Source: Rhodospirillaceae bacterium | GTDB lineage: Bacteria > Pseudomonadota > Alphaproteobacteria > Rhodospirillales > UBA2165 | NCBI GenBank assembly: GCA_018674495.1 | Contig: JABHAA010000130.1 | Coordinates: forward strand, 1 to 33,164 | DNA: 33,164 nucleotides | Reading direction: 5' to 3' | Part shown: one piece after another, positions 1 to 9,069 of the stretch | Position numbering within the stretch: the stretch's first letter is position 1 | How the letters are laid out: each line of letters begins with the position of its first letter | Translations under genes and position numbers: made by a program | Notes under the pieces: generated by a model | Database searches by the model: none | What the model was told of the DNA's origin: nothing | Seen by the model: only the letters and a program-made list of their open reading frames with translations

Positions 1-21
1 GATACCAACCATGTAAGCGCC

Positions 22-945
22 ATGCGCAAAAAATTCCGGGACATCTTGAGCCGGGACAAGATGACCATCATGCCCGGTGGTTTTTCGCCGCTTTATGCGC
101 GCATGGCCGAGGAAATCGGCTTCGAAAGTTTTTTCATTGCCGGCTCGCAGATGTCGGCGTTCCTGTTGGGCGTGCCCGACAATGGCATTCTGGGGCTGCG
201 CGATATGGTCGATCACTGCCGCCATGTGGCGGCGCGCGCCGCCATCCCGATCCAATTGGACGCCGACACCGGTTTTGGCAACGCCGTCAATGTGGATTTC
301 GCGGTCGAAGAAATCATCGCATCCGGCGTTGCGGCTTGTAACTTCGAAGACCAGGAGAGCCCGAAGAAATCGGCGACCATGGCCGGGCGGCGCACCGTTT
401 CCAAGGAAGAGCATGTCGGCAAGATCAAAGCCGCCGTTGCCCGGCGCGACCAGATCGATCCCGATTTCGCCATCTGCGCGCGCAACGATACCTTGGGCGC
501 CGAGGGCACCAATTTCCCCGAAGCCCTGGACCGCTGCATCGCCTATGTGGAAGAGGGCGGCGCCGATTACGTCTGGCTGAATTCCGTCGAAACCCGCGAA
601 GATTTGAAAAAGGCCTGCAAGGAAATCCCGGCCCCGGTACAGGTGATCTGGGGCGGCAAGGACGCGGCACCAAGCCCCGCAGAATACGAGGATTTGGGCG
701 TCCGCATCGCCCTCTATCCGGTGTTTTTCGCCACCATCGGCATGACCGCCGCCTGGCACGTAATGAGCGATTTCAAGGCACGCGGGCCGGTGGCTTTGGC
801 TGATTTCAACAAATGGGTAGCCGACGGCCCCTACGGACTGGTCAATCAGAAAATGCTCACCAACGCCGATAGGGTGCGGGAAGTGGAGGATAATTACCTC
901 ACCGAAGATGATCAGCGCGACTACGAAAACACCTGGGGTCACTAG
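22..945 (+). CDS. ICL/PEP mutase superfamily lyase (PrpB/oxaloacetate decarboxylase-like)
   Basis: This 307-aa protein has the isocitrate lyase/phosphoenolpyruvate mutase TIM-barrel signature. The Mg-binding DADTGFGN lies at residues 80-87 and the EDQ at 109-111. Family members make or break C-C or P-C bonds in 2-oxo acids such as 2-methylisocitrate, oxaloacetate and phosphonopyruvate. The catalytic loop reads PKKSAT (114-119), where lyases carry KRCGH, so the general-acid cysteine is absent. That argues against a methylisocitrate or isocitrate lyase and towards a decarboxylase, hydrolase or mutase-like activity; the substrate is unknown. The reading frame stays open to base 1, so an upstream start is possible. 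ATG 22 was chosen because the family usually begins with a short helix just before the FRDILS-like segment. It is the first gene of a tight plus-strand run, with the next start 19 bases downstream. Confidence 0.85.
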   Translation: MRKKFRDILSRDKMTIMPGGFSPLYARMAEEIGFESFFIAGSQMSAFLLGVPDNGILGLRDMVDHCRHVAARAAIPIQLDADTGFGNAVNVDFAVEEIIASGVAACNFEDQESPKKSATMAGRRTVSKEEHVGKIKAAVARRDQIDPDFAICARNDTLGAEGTNFPEALDRCIAYVEEGGADYVWLNSVETREDLKKACKEIPAPVQVIWGGKDAAPSPAEYEDLGVRIALYPVFFATIGMTAAWHVMSDFKARGPVALADFNKWVADGPYGLVNQKMLTNADRVREVEDNYLTEDDQRDYENTWGH

Positions 946-964
946 CCTGGATAAGGGGATCGCC

Positions 965-1738
965 ATGGACACACAAACAACCGCTCCCACCGGTATATCG
1001 GCGGAAGAATGGGAAGCCCGCATCGATCTGGCGGCCTGCTATCGGCTGGTGGATTTGCATGGCTGGTCGGATCTTTTGGGCACCCATATTTCGGCAAGGG
1101 TGCCCGGCGAGCCGGATAACTTCCTTTTAAACCCCTACGGCAATCTGTGGGACGAGATGTGCGCCTCCGATCTGATTAAGGTGGATATGGACGGCAATAT
1201 CCGTTCGGAGACCAACCGCTTCATCAATCCGGCCGGCTTCACCATCCATTCAGCCATCCTCAAACAACGCCCCGATGTCAATTGCGCCATCCACACCCAT
1301 ACGGAGGCCGGCACCGCCGTCGCAACGCAAAAAGACGGACTACTGCCGCTCACCCAGCATGCGCTGCATGTGATGGCCCATACCGGCTATGCGGATTATG
1401 GCGGCATTGAAACCGACCCTGGCGAGCGTGACCGTATTTCCGCCGCCATCAATGATCATAACGTTTTGATGCTGCGCAACCACGGGCTGGTCACAGCCGG
1501 CGCCAGCGTCGGCGAGGCGTTTGTCTGGATGTACCGGGCCGAGCGCGCCTGCCGCATGCAGTTGTCGCTCCAGCAATCGGGCGCCGAGGTAGCGCCCATC
1601 GACGAGGCGGTCATCGAAAAGACCATGGCGCTTAACCAGCACTTGAATTCGGAAAAAGGCCACCGGACCATCGGCAAGCATGAATGGCCGGCACTGAAAC
1701 GCAAACTCGACCGGGTCAATCCCGGCTACCAAAATTAG
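965..1738 (+). CDS. Class II aldolase/adducin family protein
   Basis: This 257-aa protein has the zinc-site elements of the class II aldolase/adducin fold: HTH at residues 110-112 and RNHG with H173. The position that holds the catalytic Glu in fuculose-phosphate aldolase (four residues before a conserved His, here H95) is glycine (NPAGFTIH). This places it in the adducin-like subgroup, whose members are mostly uncharacterised aldolases or decarboxylases. ATG 965 is preferred over the in-frame upstream ATG 908 because AAGGGG sits eight bases before it and the longer form would overlap the preceding gene. It is probably co-transcribed with the ICL-like lyase, so the two may act on related hydroxy- or oxo-acids; that link is inference from position. 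Confidence 0.85.
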   Translation: MDTQTTAPTGISAEEWEARIDLAACYRLVDLHGWSDLLGTHISARVPGEPDNFLLNPYGNLWDEMCASDLIKVDMDGNIRSETNRFINPAGFTIHSAILKQRPDVNCAIHTHTEAGTAVATQKDGLLPLTQHALHVMAHTGYADYGGIETDPGERDRISAAINDHNVLMLRNHGLVTAGASVGEAFVWMYRAERACRMQLSLQQSGAEVAPIDEAVIEKTMALNQHLNSEKGHRTIGKHEWPALKRKLDRVNPGYQN

Positions 1739-1749
1739 GAAAAAACACA

Positions 1750-2376
1750 ATGTCAGAACTGATAATCTACGGCACCATGTTGTCGCGCGCCGCGCGCATC
1801 ATTTGGATGGCGGAAGAACTGGGTATCGATTACAGCCTGGAAAGCGTTGATGTCCACAAGGGTGAACAACGTGAAGGCGGCTATGATGCCCTCAACCCCA
1901 ACGCCAAGGTGCCGACCATAAAGGACGGTGATTTCATCCTTTGGGAATCCCTCGCCATCAATCTTTACCTGGCGAAAAAACATGGTGGACCGTTAGCGCC
2001 CAAAACCGCCGAAGACGAAGCGCACGCCGTCCAATGGAGCATGTGGGCGTTGACCGAAGCCGAAGATAACGCGGTCATTCTTATCCAAAAGGCCTTGAGC
2101 ATTGTTGACCACAGCGAGGAAAAAGTAAGCGGCGCCCATGAAGCCCTGAAAAAACCGTTGGCAGTGGTCGAAAAGGTTCTCTCCGGCCAAGACTATCTGC
2201 TGGGCAGCGAATTTACCGTCGCCGATCTCAATGTCGCTTGCGTGCTCGGCACCCTGCCCCGCTCCAACGTAGATATTTCCGGGTATCCGAAGACCGAAGC
2301 CTGGCTGAAAAGCTGCGTTGAACGCCCGGCGTCTCAGCGCATGGGTAAAATGCGCGCCGCCGCCATGAAGCATTAG
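1750..2376 (+). CDS. Glutathione S-transferase family protein
   Basis: This 208-aa protein has the usual GST length and layout. The N-terminal thioredoxin fold (about residues 1-80) includes the cis-proline segment NAKVPTI and the glutathione-contacting ESLAINLYLA helix. An all-helical C-terminal domain carries the FTVADLNVA motif. The start at 1750 follows AGGAAAA overlapping the stop of the aldolase gene, and gives the expected N-terminus (MSELIIYG). GSTs conjugate or isomerise electrophiles in the cytoplasm; some relatives are glutathione-dependent maleylpyruvate isomerases of the gentisate pathway. A gentisate dioxygenase-like gene lies at 13.3 kb, but the zeta-class SSCSWRVRIAL-type signature is not present here, so the isomerase role is only a possibility. 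Confidence 0.9.
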   Translation: MSELIIYGTMLSRAARIIWMAEELGIDYSLESVDVHKGEQREGGYDALNPNAKVPTIKDGDFILWESLAINLYLAKKHGGPLAPKTAEDEAHAVQWSMWALTEAEDNAVILIQKALSIVDHSEEKVSGAHEALKKPLAVVEKVLSGQDYLLGSEFTVADLNVACVLGTLPRSNVDISGYPKTEAWLKSCVERPASQRMGKMRAAAMKH

Positions 2377-2403
2377 TTGCCAGACAATCTCAGGGAGCCA
2401 AAC

Positions 2404-3228
2404 ATGGACGACCTAGCCGCGCTGATCGAAGCCCGTTTCGGGCTGGCCAACGAGGCTGGCCGGGATATGGCGGCGGACGGCGTCCTCGCCCAAATCCTCG
2501 GGCGCCGCAGTTTCCGCAAATATAGCGACGAGGAGGTGCCCGAATATATGCGCGCCATTTTGTTGGCGGCGGCGCAATCGGCCTCGGCAAAATCTGACTT
2601 ACAGCAATATTCGATTATCGATTTGCGGGCGCAAAGCTCCAAAGACAAACTAGCCGAATTGTGCGCCACCGATTGGATGAAGGCCGCGCCGGTGTTGCTG
2701 GTCTTTTGCGGTGATATCCGCCGCGCCCAAAGGATCGCCGAGATGCGCGGCAAGCCATACGCCCAGAACACCCTCGACAGCTTTTTCAACGCCGCCGTCG
2801 ATGCCGCCCTTGCCATACAGAGCTACGTTATCGCCGCCGAAGGCGCCGGGCTCGGCACCTGCTGCATTTCCCAGGTGCGCAACGATATGGCCGGGGTGAC
2901 GGAACTTTTGGGTTTGCCCGAAGGCGTCTATCCGGTGGCCGGATTGTGCGCTGGCTACCCAGCCGAAAAACGCGACGTAAGTTTACGACTGCCGCCCGCC
3001 GCCGTCGTCCACACCGACACCTATAGTGACGCCCGCCTGGAAACCGATATCGAAGGCTACGATACCAGGCGCAACGCCATCCGGCCCATGAGCCAAATGA
3101 TGACCGACAAATACGGGGAATCCGATAATTATGGCTGGTCCGAAAACGCCGCCCGCCGCCTGTCCGTCCCCGAAGCCCGCCACGGCTTCCGCGCGTTCCT
3201 GCAATCCCACGGCTTTGATTTGGAATAG
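2404..3228 (+). CDS. Nitroreductase family FMN oxidoreductase
   Basis: This 274-aa protein carries the nitroreductase fold. The FMN-phosphate segment RRSFRKYSDEEVP is near residue 40, the core ASAKSDLQQYSI near 65-75, and GLGTCCIS near residue 150, followed by a family-typical GLCAGYPAEK. Length and the extended C-terminus resemble NfsA/FRP-type NAD(P)H flavin or nitro reductases. These act in the cytoplasm on nitroaromatics, quinones or free flavin. ATG 2404 is supported by CAGGGAG just upstream; the longer TTG form from 2377 would abut the GST stop. It follows the GST gene by 27 bases, consistent with one detoxification-type transcript. The physiological substrate cannot be read from sequence. 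Confidence 0.88.
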   Translation: MDDLAALIEARFGLANEAGRDMAADGVLAQILGRRSFRKYSDEEVPEYMRAILLAAAQSASAKSDLQQYSIIDLRAQSSKDKLAELCATDWMKAAPVLLVFCGDIRRAQRIAEMRGKPYAQNTLDSFFNAAVDAALAIQSYVIAAEGAGLGTCCISQVRNDMAGVTELLGLPEGVYPVAGLCAGYPAEKRDVSLRLPPAAVVHTDTYSDARLETDIEGYDTRRNAIRPMSQMMTDKYGESDNYGWSENAARRLSVPEARHGFRAFLQSHGFDLE

Positions 3229-3232
3229 ATGA

Positions 3233-4585
3233 ATGGCAGAAGACGAACGCGGCCTTGCCTTTACCACCAATAGCGATGCGGCGGCGGACGCTTTTAATGC
3301 CGCCGTCCATAGCTTTTTCACCTGGCGCACCGATGTGATGGGCGGGCTGAACGCGGCGCTTGCGGCCGATCCGGAATTTGCCCTTGCGCACGCCATTAAG
3401 GGCTTGATGCTGTTCAGCCTTCGCCAGCCTGCCGCCCACGGCGCGGCGGCGAAAAATCTGGAGGCGGCGCAGGCCGCGCAAAATCGCTGCACGGCGCGGG
3501 AGAAATCCTATATCGCGGCGTTGGACGTCTCGCTCCAAGGCGACGTGCTCGGCGCCGTCGGTATCTATGAACAGATCGTCGCCGAACATCCGCTGGATTT
3601 GCTGGCCATCCGCTTTGCCCAGTTGGAACTGTTCTGGCTCGGCGAAGCCAAATGGGCCCGCGATATTTCGGAGCGTGCGGCAAGCGCCTGGTCGGATGCG
3701 GTGCCGGGCTTCGGCACCTTCCAGGCCGTGCGCTCCTTCGGGTTGGAGGAAGCGGGGCAACTGGAAGAGGCCGAAAAGGCCGGGCGCCAGGCCATCGACA
3801 TCGATCCCGGCGATTGCTGGGCGGCCCATTCCGTGGCCCATGTGATGGAGATGCAGGGGCGCTTGAGCGACGGCGTCGCATGGCTGGACGGCTTGCAGGA
3901 CCATTGGGTCGGCGCCAACCACATTGTTCATCATCTCTGGTGGCACCGCTGCCTGTTCGAGGCCGAGCGCGGCAATCTGGATGAAGCGCTTATCCTCTAT
4001 GACCAATATGTGCGCAATCCGGCCTCGCCTCTGGTGCAGGCCATGCCGGACTTCTATCTGGATATTCAGAATTGCGCGGCGCTGTTGTTGCGCCTGGAAT
4101 TGCGGGGCCTGGATGTGGAAGAGCGTTGGACCGATATCGCCGATATTGCCGAGGCGCGCATCGGCAACCACGCCAGCCCGTTCACCAGCGCCCACGCCGC
4201 TATCACTCTGATGGGCGCCGGGCGCGCGGGTAAGGCCGAAGAGCTCCTGCGCCAGATGCGCGCCTTCGCTAGCGAGGACGCGGGGACATTGGGCCAGCGC
4301 TATGCCGCCGCCGCCATCCCCGCCGCCGAGGCCGCCATTGCCCACCGCAAGGGCGACCATGACGCGGTTGTCGCCGGGCTGATGGGCCAGCGGCGCTCGC
4401 TTTGGCAGATGGGCGGCAGCCACGCGCAGAGGGATTTGTTTTTTCAAGTGTTGGCGGATTCCGCATCGCGGTTGGGGCGCAAAGATGTTCTCCGGCTGCT
4501 CCTGGACGATGCTCGCACCATCGGCTTTTCAGGGCTGGAGGCGCGCACCAGCTATGCCGAGGCCGTCCAGTTTGCGGCCAGCTGA
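3233..4585 (+). CDS. TTC38-like tetratricopeptide repeat protein
   Basis: This 450-aa soluble alpha-helical protein has repeated pairs of helices with TPR spacing, for example around DPEFALAHAIKGL, HPLDLLAIRFAQLEL, IDPGDCWAAHSVAHVMEMQG and NLDEALILYDQYV. The AHSVAHVMEMQGR segment, the HHLWWHRCLFE segment and the closing QRDLFFQ motif are characteristic of the TTC38 subfamily. That subfamily is widespread in alphaproteobacteria and lacks a settled biochemical role. The ATG lies four bases after the nitroreductase stop and the gene ends three bases before the sulfatase start, so translation is probably coupled across all three. No signal peptide or membrane segment is visible. It may be a protein-protein scaffold for neighbouring enzymes; this is inference. 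Confidence 0.82.
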   Translation: MAEDERGLAFTTNSDAAADAFNAAVHSFFTWRTDVMGGLNAALAADPEFALAHAIKGLMLFSLRQPAAHGAAAKNLEAAQAAQNRCTAREKSYIAALDVSLQGDVLGAVGIYEQIVAEHPLDLLAIRFAQLELFWLGEAKWARDISERAASAWSDAVPGFGTFQAVRSFGLEEAGQLEEAEKAGRQAIDIDPGDCWAAHSVAHVMEMQGRLSDGVAWLDGLQDHWVGANHIVHHLWWHRCLFEAERGNLDEALILYDQYVRNPASPLVQAMPDFYLDIQNCAALLLRLELRGLDVEERWTDIADIAEARIGNHASPFTSAHAAITLMGAGRAGKAEELLRQMRAFASEDAGTLGQRYAAAAIPAAEAAIAHRKGDHDAVVAGLMGQRRSLWQMGGSHAQRDLFFQVLADSASRLGRKDVLRLLLDDARTIGFSGLEARTSYAEAVQFAAS

Positions 4586-4588
4586 ACC

Positions 4589-6049
4589 ATGAAGCCGCAA
4601 AACCTCCTGATCCTCATGTCCGACGAGCACAATGCCCAGATGATGGGCTGTGCTGGCCATGACCTGGTGCAGACGCCGAACCTGGATGCGCTCGCGGCGC
4701 GCGGCACAAGGTTTACGTCCGCCTACACCAACTGCCCAATCTGCGTGCCGTCCCGGGCCAGCTTCGCCACCGGGCGCTATGTCCACCAAACTGGCTATTG
4801 GGACAATGCCATCGCCTATGATGGCGCTGTGCCCGGCTGGGGACATGAATTGCAGGCGGCGGGTATCACCGTTGAAAGCATCGGTAAGCTGCACTACCGC
4901 AATGCCGAAGACCCCACCGGCTTCGACGTTCAGCACATTCCCCTCCACATCAAAGACGGCGTCGGCATGGTGCAGGGCTCGATCCGCGGCCAGTTTCCGG
5001 ATTTCACCCCGCGCCCAGGCGGCGGCGCACCGGGCATCGCCCAACAAGCGGACGTGGGCGAGACCGCCTATATCCAATATGACCGCAAGATCGCCGAAAA
5101 GGCCTGCACCTGGCTGCAAGATGCCGGCCAGCGGCCCAGCGATAAACCCTGGGTGCTGTTCGTCAGCTTCGTCTCCCCCCATTACCCGCTGGTGGTGCCA
5201 GCGGAATATTTCGATCTCTATCCCATTCAAGACATGCCCGACGCCAAGCTGGACCCCGAAGATGGGTTCGATCCGCATCCCTGGTCGGCGCGCTTGTCGA
5301 AGGGCACCGCCGGGCTAAGCCGGGATGAGAAACGCCGTGCCCTGGCCGCCTATTTCGGTCTCTGTACCTTCGTCGACGAGCAGATCGGCCGGGTGCTTGG
5401 CGCACTCGAAAGCGCGGGGCTCGGCGGCGACACCCGCGTTCTCTATACCAGCGACCACGGCGAAAGCGCCGGTTCCCGCGGTATGTGGGGCAAATCGGTG
5501 CTCTACGAAGAAGCCTGCCAAATCCCAATGATCATCGCCGGCAACCATGTCCCTGCGGCTAAGGTTTGCGCGACGCCGGTTTCCCTGGTGGATGCCTATC
5601 CGGCGATCCTGGATGCGGCCGGGCCGCAAGCGGGGGGTGCCGATCTGCCCGGTCAATCGTTGTTCCAGATCGCCGCCGCCGCCGATGATCCAGCCCGCCT
5701 TGTATTCTCCGAATACCACGCCATGCGCTCGCCGTCCGGCGCTTATATGGTGCGCCAAGGCGGCTACAAATATATATCTTACGTGGGGTTTGGTGCGGAG
5801 CTGTTCGACCTTGAAAATGATCCCGAAGAAACCTGCAACCTCGCCGCCGATCCGGCCCACGCATCCATACGTGCCGATTTGGAAGCCGAACTGGGCGCCA
5901 TCCTCGACACGCACGCCACCGACGCCCACGCCAAGGCGGACCAAAAAGCCCTGGTCGAGCGCCACGGCGGGCCGGACGCGGTGATGGCGCGCGCCGCCGG
6001 CGGCAAAAACTTCACCGAAGTGCCGCCCGAGATTCTGGCCGAGCTCTGA
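4589..6049 (+). CDS. Type I sulfatase (formylglycine-dependent), choline-sulfatase-like
   Basis: This 486-aa protein is a S1-family sulfatase. The modification signature CVPSRASFATGR lies at residues 52-63, so Cys52 would become formylglycine. Metal-site residues fit with SDEHN near residue 11 and TSDHGES with D289/H290. GKLHYRN matches the active-site Lys-His region seen in choline-sulfatase-like enzymes. It should hydrolyse a sulfate ester, but the substrate is not evident. There is no N-terminal signal peptide, so it is probably cytoplasmic, unlike many arylsulfatases. It starts three bases after the TPR gene and is the last gene of the tight run; a promoter-like stretch follows. Maturation needs a formylglycine-generating enzyme elsewhere; the FGE-fold fragment at the right edge should not be assumed to be it. 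Confidence 0.88.
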   Translation: MKPQNLLILMSDEHNAQMMGCAGHDLVQTPNLDALAARGTRFTSAYTNCPICVPSRASFATGRYVHQTGYWDNAIAYDGAVPGWGHELQAAGITVESIGKLHYRNAEDPTGFDVQHIPLHIKDGVGMVQGSIRGQFPDFTPRPGGGAPGIAQQADVGETAYIQYDRKIAEKACTWLQDAGQRPSDKPWVLFVSFVSPHYPLVVPAEYFDLYPIQDMPDAKLDPEDGFDPHPWSARLSKGTAGLSRDEKRRALAAYFGLCTFVDEQIGRVLGALESAGLGGDTRVLYTSDHGESAGSRGMWGKSVLYEEACQIPMIIAGNHVPAAKVCATPVSLVDAYPAILDAAGPQAGGADLPGQSLFQIAAAADDPARLVFSEYHAMRSPSGAYMVRQGGYKYISYVGFGAELFDLENDPEETCNLAADPAHASIRADLEAELGAILDTHATDAHAKADQKALVERHGGPDAVMARAAGGKNFTEVPPEILAEL

Positions 6050-6051
6050 GA

Positions 6052-6079
6052 TTGCCAGACGCAGGCTTTTCACTAGAAT
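6052..6079 (+). promoter_or_regulatory. Candidate sigma70-type promoter for the cyclase-TPR gene
   Basis: TTGCCA (6052-6057) and TAGAAT (6074-6079) are separated by 16 bases, and each matches the consensus hexamers at five of six positions. It lies in the only sizeable gap between the sulfatase stop and the cyclase start, and would initiate about 25 bases before the chosen ATG. It suggests the cyclase is transcribed separately from the upstream run. Confidence 0.5.
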
Positions 6080-6111
6080 AGTCATCAATAAATTTGCCAA
6101 TGGGGAGCATG

Positions 6112-9069
6112 ATGGCGGAGCGGGAGGTTCATAGGAGGCTTGCGGCGGTTTTGGCCGCCGACGTGGCCAGCTATACGCGCCTCATGGAAGACGATACCGA
6201 CGGCACCGTGGCCGCCTGGCAGGATGCCCGCGAAGACGTCATCAAACCACAGGTCGCCGAACATTCGGGCACCATCGTCAAGCTCACCGGCGACGGATTC
6301 TTAGTGGAATTCCCGACCGTGCAGGCCGCGGTCAATTGCGCCTTAGCCATGCAGGCAGGGCTCGCCGCCAACTCCCTCAAATTCCGCATAGGCGTCAATC
6401 TCGGCGATATCGTTGACGACGGCGAAGACATCCACGGCGAGGGCGTCAATGTGGCCGCCCGCCTGGAAGGCTTGGCCGAACCCGGCGGCATCTGCATATC
6501 GGGCATGGTCTACGATTCCATCCGCAACCGCATCGATGCTCATTTCGAAGACATGGGACTGCAGGAAGTAAAGAATGTCTCCGCCCCGGTGCAGGCCTAT
6601 GCCGTTCGCGCCGCCGCCGCGGCAAAGCCGGCAGAGACCGACGCAACCGCAAGCGAACAAATGGCTATTGCAGTTCTTCCCTTCGACAATCTTTCCGGCG
6701 ATCCGGACCAGGAATATTTTTCCGATGGTTTGACCGAAGACATCATTACCGCCCTCTCCCACTGGCATTCTTTTTCCGTCATCGCCCGCAATTCCACCTT
6801 TCAGTACAAAGGCCAATCGCCGGACATCCGCCAGGTGGCAGCCAACCTGGGCGTGCAATATGTGCTGGAAGGTAGCGTCAGAAAATCGGGCGAACGCGTG
6901 CGCATTACGGCGCAGCTCATCGACGGCGCCACCGGGGGCCATGTCTGGGCGGACAAATTCGACCGCAAAATGGACGACTTTTTCGAGCTGCAGGATGAGC
7001 TGACCCAGATCATCGCCGCCAAGGTCGAGCCGGAATTCGCCAAAGCGGAACAAAAACGCATCGCGCGCAAACCGCCGGGTAGCCTGGATGCCTGGGACAA
7101 TTATCAGCGCGCCTTTGCGTCGTTGGATGAACTGACCAAGGAGGGCAACCTCCGCGCCCAGGAGTTATTCCGGCGCGCCATCGAGATCGATCCAAATGAC
7201 AGCCGCCCCCATTCCGGGCTTGCCTATTGCCTTTTCCGCTATTCCTATGACGGCTATTCGGATAGCCAGGGAATTGCCAACGAGGAAAGTGTGGGCCATG
7301 CGCGCCGGGCCGTCGCCCTCGACGACGGCGATGCTCAGGCCCACGAAATCCTGGCCATATTGCTGATCCATTCTAATCAGCTCGATTCCGGTATCGTCGA
7401 GGCGCGCCGCGCCGTGGATATCAACCCGAACATGGCTCATGCCTACATACCGCTTGGCAATTCCTTGAGCCTGGCCGGTCGGCCCGCCGACGGAATCCCG
7501 CATTTGGAGACGGCCAACAGGCTTAATCCCGACGATGTCAGGGTATATATGTATCTTGAGCTTCTTGCCGAGGCCCATTTGAACAACCGGGACTATGATC
7601 AGGCTGTGGTTTGGGCGCGCAAAGCCATTGAACGCAAGCGAGACTTTGTGCACTCCCATATCATTCTGGCCTCTGCCCTCGGCAATCGCGGTGACTTGGC
7701 CGAGGCGGCAATGGCGCTGGCCGAATGCAGGCGGCTTCACCAAAATTTTATCGATCAATTCCCGACCTTGAATTTCTACCGGAACCCCGCTGACAAGGAC
7801 CATATTCTTAACGGGCTGCGCCAAGCCGGATGGACGGAAGACACCGGGTCCACAAAATCGGTAAAGCCGTCAATCGCGGTGCTGCCCTTCGATAACCTTT
7901 CCGGCGATCCAGAGCAGGAGTATTTCTCTGATGGCATTACCGAGGACATCATCACGGCGCTCAGCCGCATTCGCCAGTTCGACGTTTTGGCCCGCAACTC
8001 CACCTTCACCTACAAGGGCGAGGCGGTGGATATCGAAGCGGTAGCGAAAGAACTGGGTGTGGCTTATGTGTTGGAAGGAAGCGTCCGCAAGGCCGGCAAC
8101 CGGGTGCGCATCACGGCCCAGCTTATCGACGGCGAAACCGGTAATCACATCTGGGCGGAGAAATACGACCGGGAACTGGAAGATATTTTTGCGGTGCAGG
8201 ACGAGATCACCCTGACCGTCGTCGGCGCCATCGAGCCCGAAATGAGCCGCGTCGAGCGCGAGCGCGCCAAGGCCAAGGCGCCTGAAAACCTGGATGCCTG
8301 GGACATGGTCCTGCAGGGATGGGCCATTACCTGGGACGTGGAAACCCATGGCAAAACGGACGGGCTTAAAAGGGCCCAAGATTTGTTCGAACAGGCAATC
8401 ACTCTTGATGGCAAACAATCGCGCGCCTATTCGGGGCTCGCCACCTGCATGGTGTTGTTGCTTACCCTCGGCCTCGCCGAAGACCGGGAGGTGGCCTTCA
8501 GGTCCGGATTGGAGGCGGGCCGCCGGAGCATAGAATTGGACCGGGAGGACGATCTGGCGCACACGACCCTTGGCAGCCTGTTCGTGGCAGCGAACCAGCC
8601 GGAGCAAGGTTTGGCCGAGTTGGAGATGGCCATTGCCCTCAGTCCAAGCTCGTCTTGGGCGCGTTTTTGGCTCGGCGCCGCCAACATATGCAACGGCCAA
8701 CCCGATGCCGGGATCGCCAGCCTCAATAAGGCCATTGGGCTGAGCCCGCGGGAACAGTTCGTGGGGCCGGCCATGGCCTGGCTGGCCCATGCCTATATGG
8801 CGAAAGAAGAATTCGAGGCGGTGGTGGAATGGACGGAAAAGGCGCTGCGCAACCCGGTGACGCAAATTTGGGGGAACATAAATCTGGTGTCCGCCCTCGG
8901 CCAACTGGACCGGATTGGCGACGCAGAGATCGCCATCAAGGAAATGCTGCGCCGCCGCCCCGACATGAACATCAAGAAAATCGACAGTATGATCAATATT
9001 CTCGACCCCAAATATCGCAGTGCCTTGCTGGCCGGGCTCCGTAAAGCCGGCGTCGAGGAAGACGAATGA
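6112..9069 (+). CDS. Class III adenylate cyclase with two TolB-like/TPR modules
   Basis: This is a 985-aa soluble signalling protein. Residues about 7-170 form a class III nucleotide cyclase: metal Asp17 and Asp61 (LTGDGF), Lys57, and the transition-state segment NVAAR at 113-117. A TolB-like segment then begins IAVLPFDNLSGDP at residue 186 and runs into TPR repeats up to about 580. The same segment restarts at residue 588 (IAVLPFDNLSGDP) and is again followed by TPRs to the C-terminus. The two ~400-aa units are collinear but differ at many codons, so the duplication is old. ATG 6112 was chosen over TTG 6094, ATG 6100 and ATG 6109 because GGGGAG (6102-6107) is spaced correctly only for 6112. 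Family proteins usually carry a single TolB/TPR unit. The protein would make cAMP in response to something sensed by the repeats. Confidence 0.9.
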   Translation: MAEREVHRRLAAVLAADVASYTRLMEDDTDGTVAAWQDAREDVIKPQVAEHSGTIVKLTGDGFLVEFPTVQAAVNCALAMQAGLAANSLKFRIGVNLGDIVDDGEDIHGEGVNVAARLEGLAEPGGICISGMVYDSIRNRIDAHFEDMGLQEVKNVSAPVQAYAVRAAAAAKPAETDATASEQMAIAVLPFDNLSGDPDQEYFSDGLTEDIITALSHWHSFSVIARNSTFQYKGQSPDIRQVAANLGVQYVLEGSVRKSGERVRITAQLIDGATGGHVWADKFDRKMDDFFELQDELTQIIAAKVEPEFAKAEQKRIARKPPGSLDAWDNYQRAFASLDELTKEGNLRAQELFRRAIEIDPNDSRPHSGLAYCLFRYSYDGYSDSQGIANEESVGHARRAVALDDGDAQAHEILAILLIHSNQLDSGIVEARRAVDINPNMAHAYIPLGNSLSLAGRPADGIPHLETANRLNPDDVRVYMYLELLAEAHLNNRDYDQAVVWARKAIERKRDFVHSHIILASALGNRGDLAEAAMALAECRRLHQNFIDQFPTLNFYRNPADKDHILNGLRQAGWTEDTGSTKSVKPSIAVLPFDNLSGDPEQEYFSDGITEDIITALSRIRQFDVLARNSTFTYKGEAVDIEAVAKELGVAYVLEGSVRKAGNRVRITAQLIDGETGNHIWAEKYDRELEDIFAVQDEITLTVVGAIEPEMSRVERERAKAKAPENLDAWDMVLQGWAITWDVETHGKTDGLKRAQDLFEQAITLDGKQSRAYSGLATCMVLLLTLGLAEDREVAFRSGLEAGRRSIELDREDDLAHTTLGSLFVAANQPEQGLAELEMAIALSPSSSWARFWLGAANICNGQPDAGIASLNKAIGLSPREQFVGPAMAWLAHAYMAKEEFEAVVEWTEKALRNPVTQIWGNINLVSALGQLDRIGDAEIAIKEMLRRRPDMNIKKIDSMINILDPKYRSALLAGLRKAGVEEDE

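Noticed and set aside
2828..4447. A 539-codon minus-strand frame opposite the nitroreductase and TPR genes
   Set aside because: It has no domain or ribosome site, and the plus strand carries two recognised genes with tight spacing.
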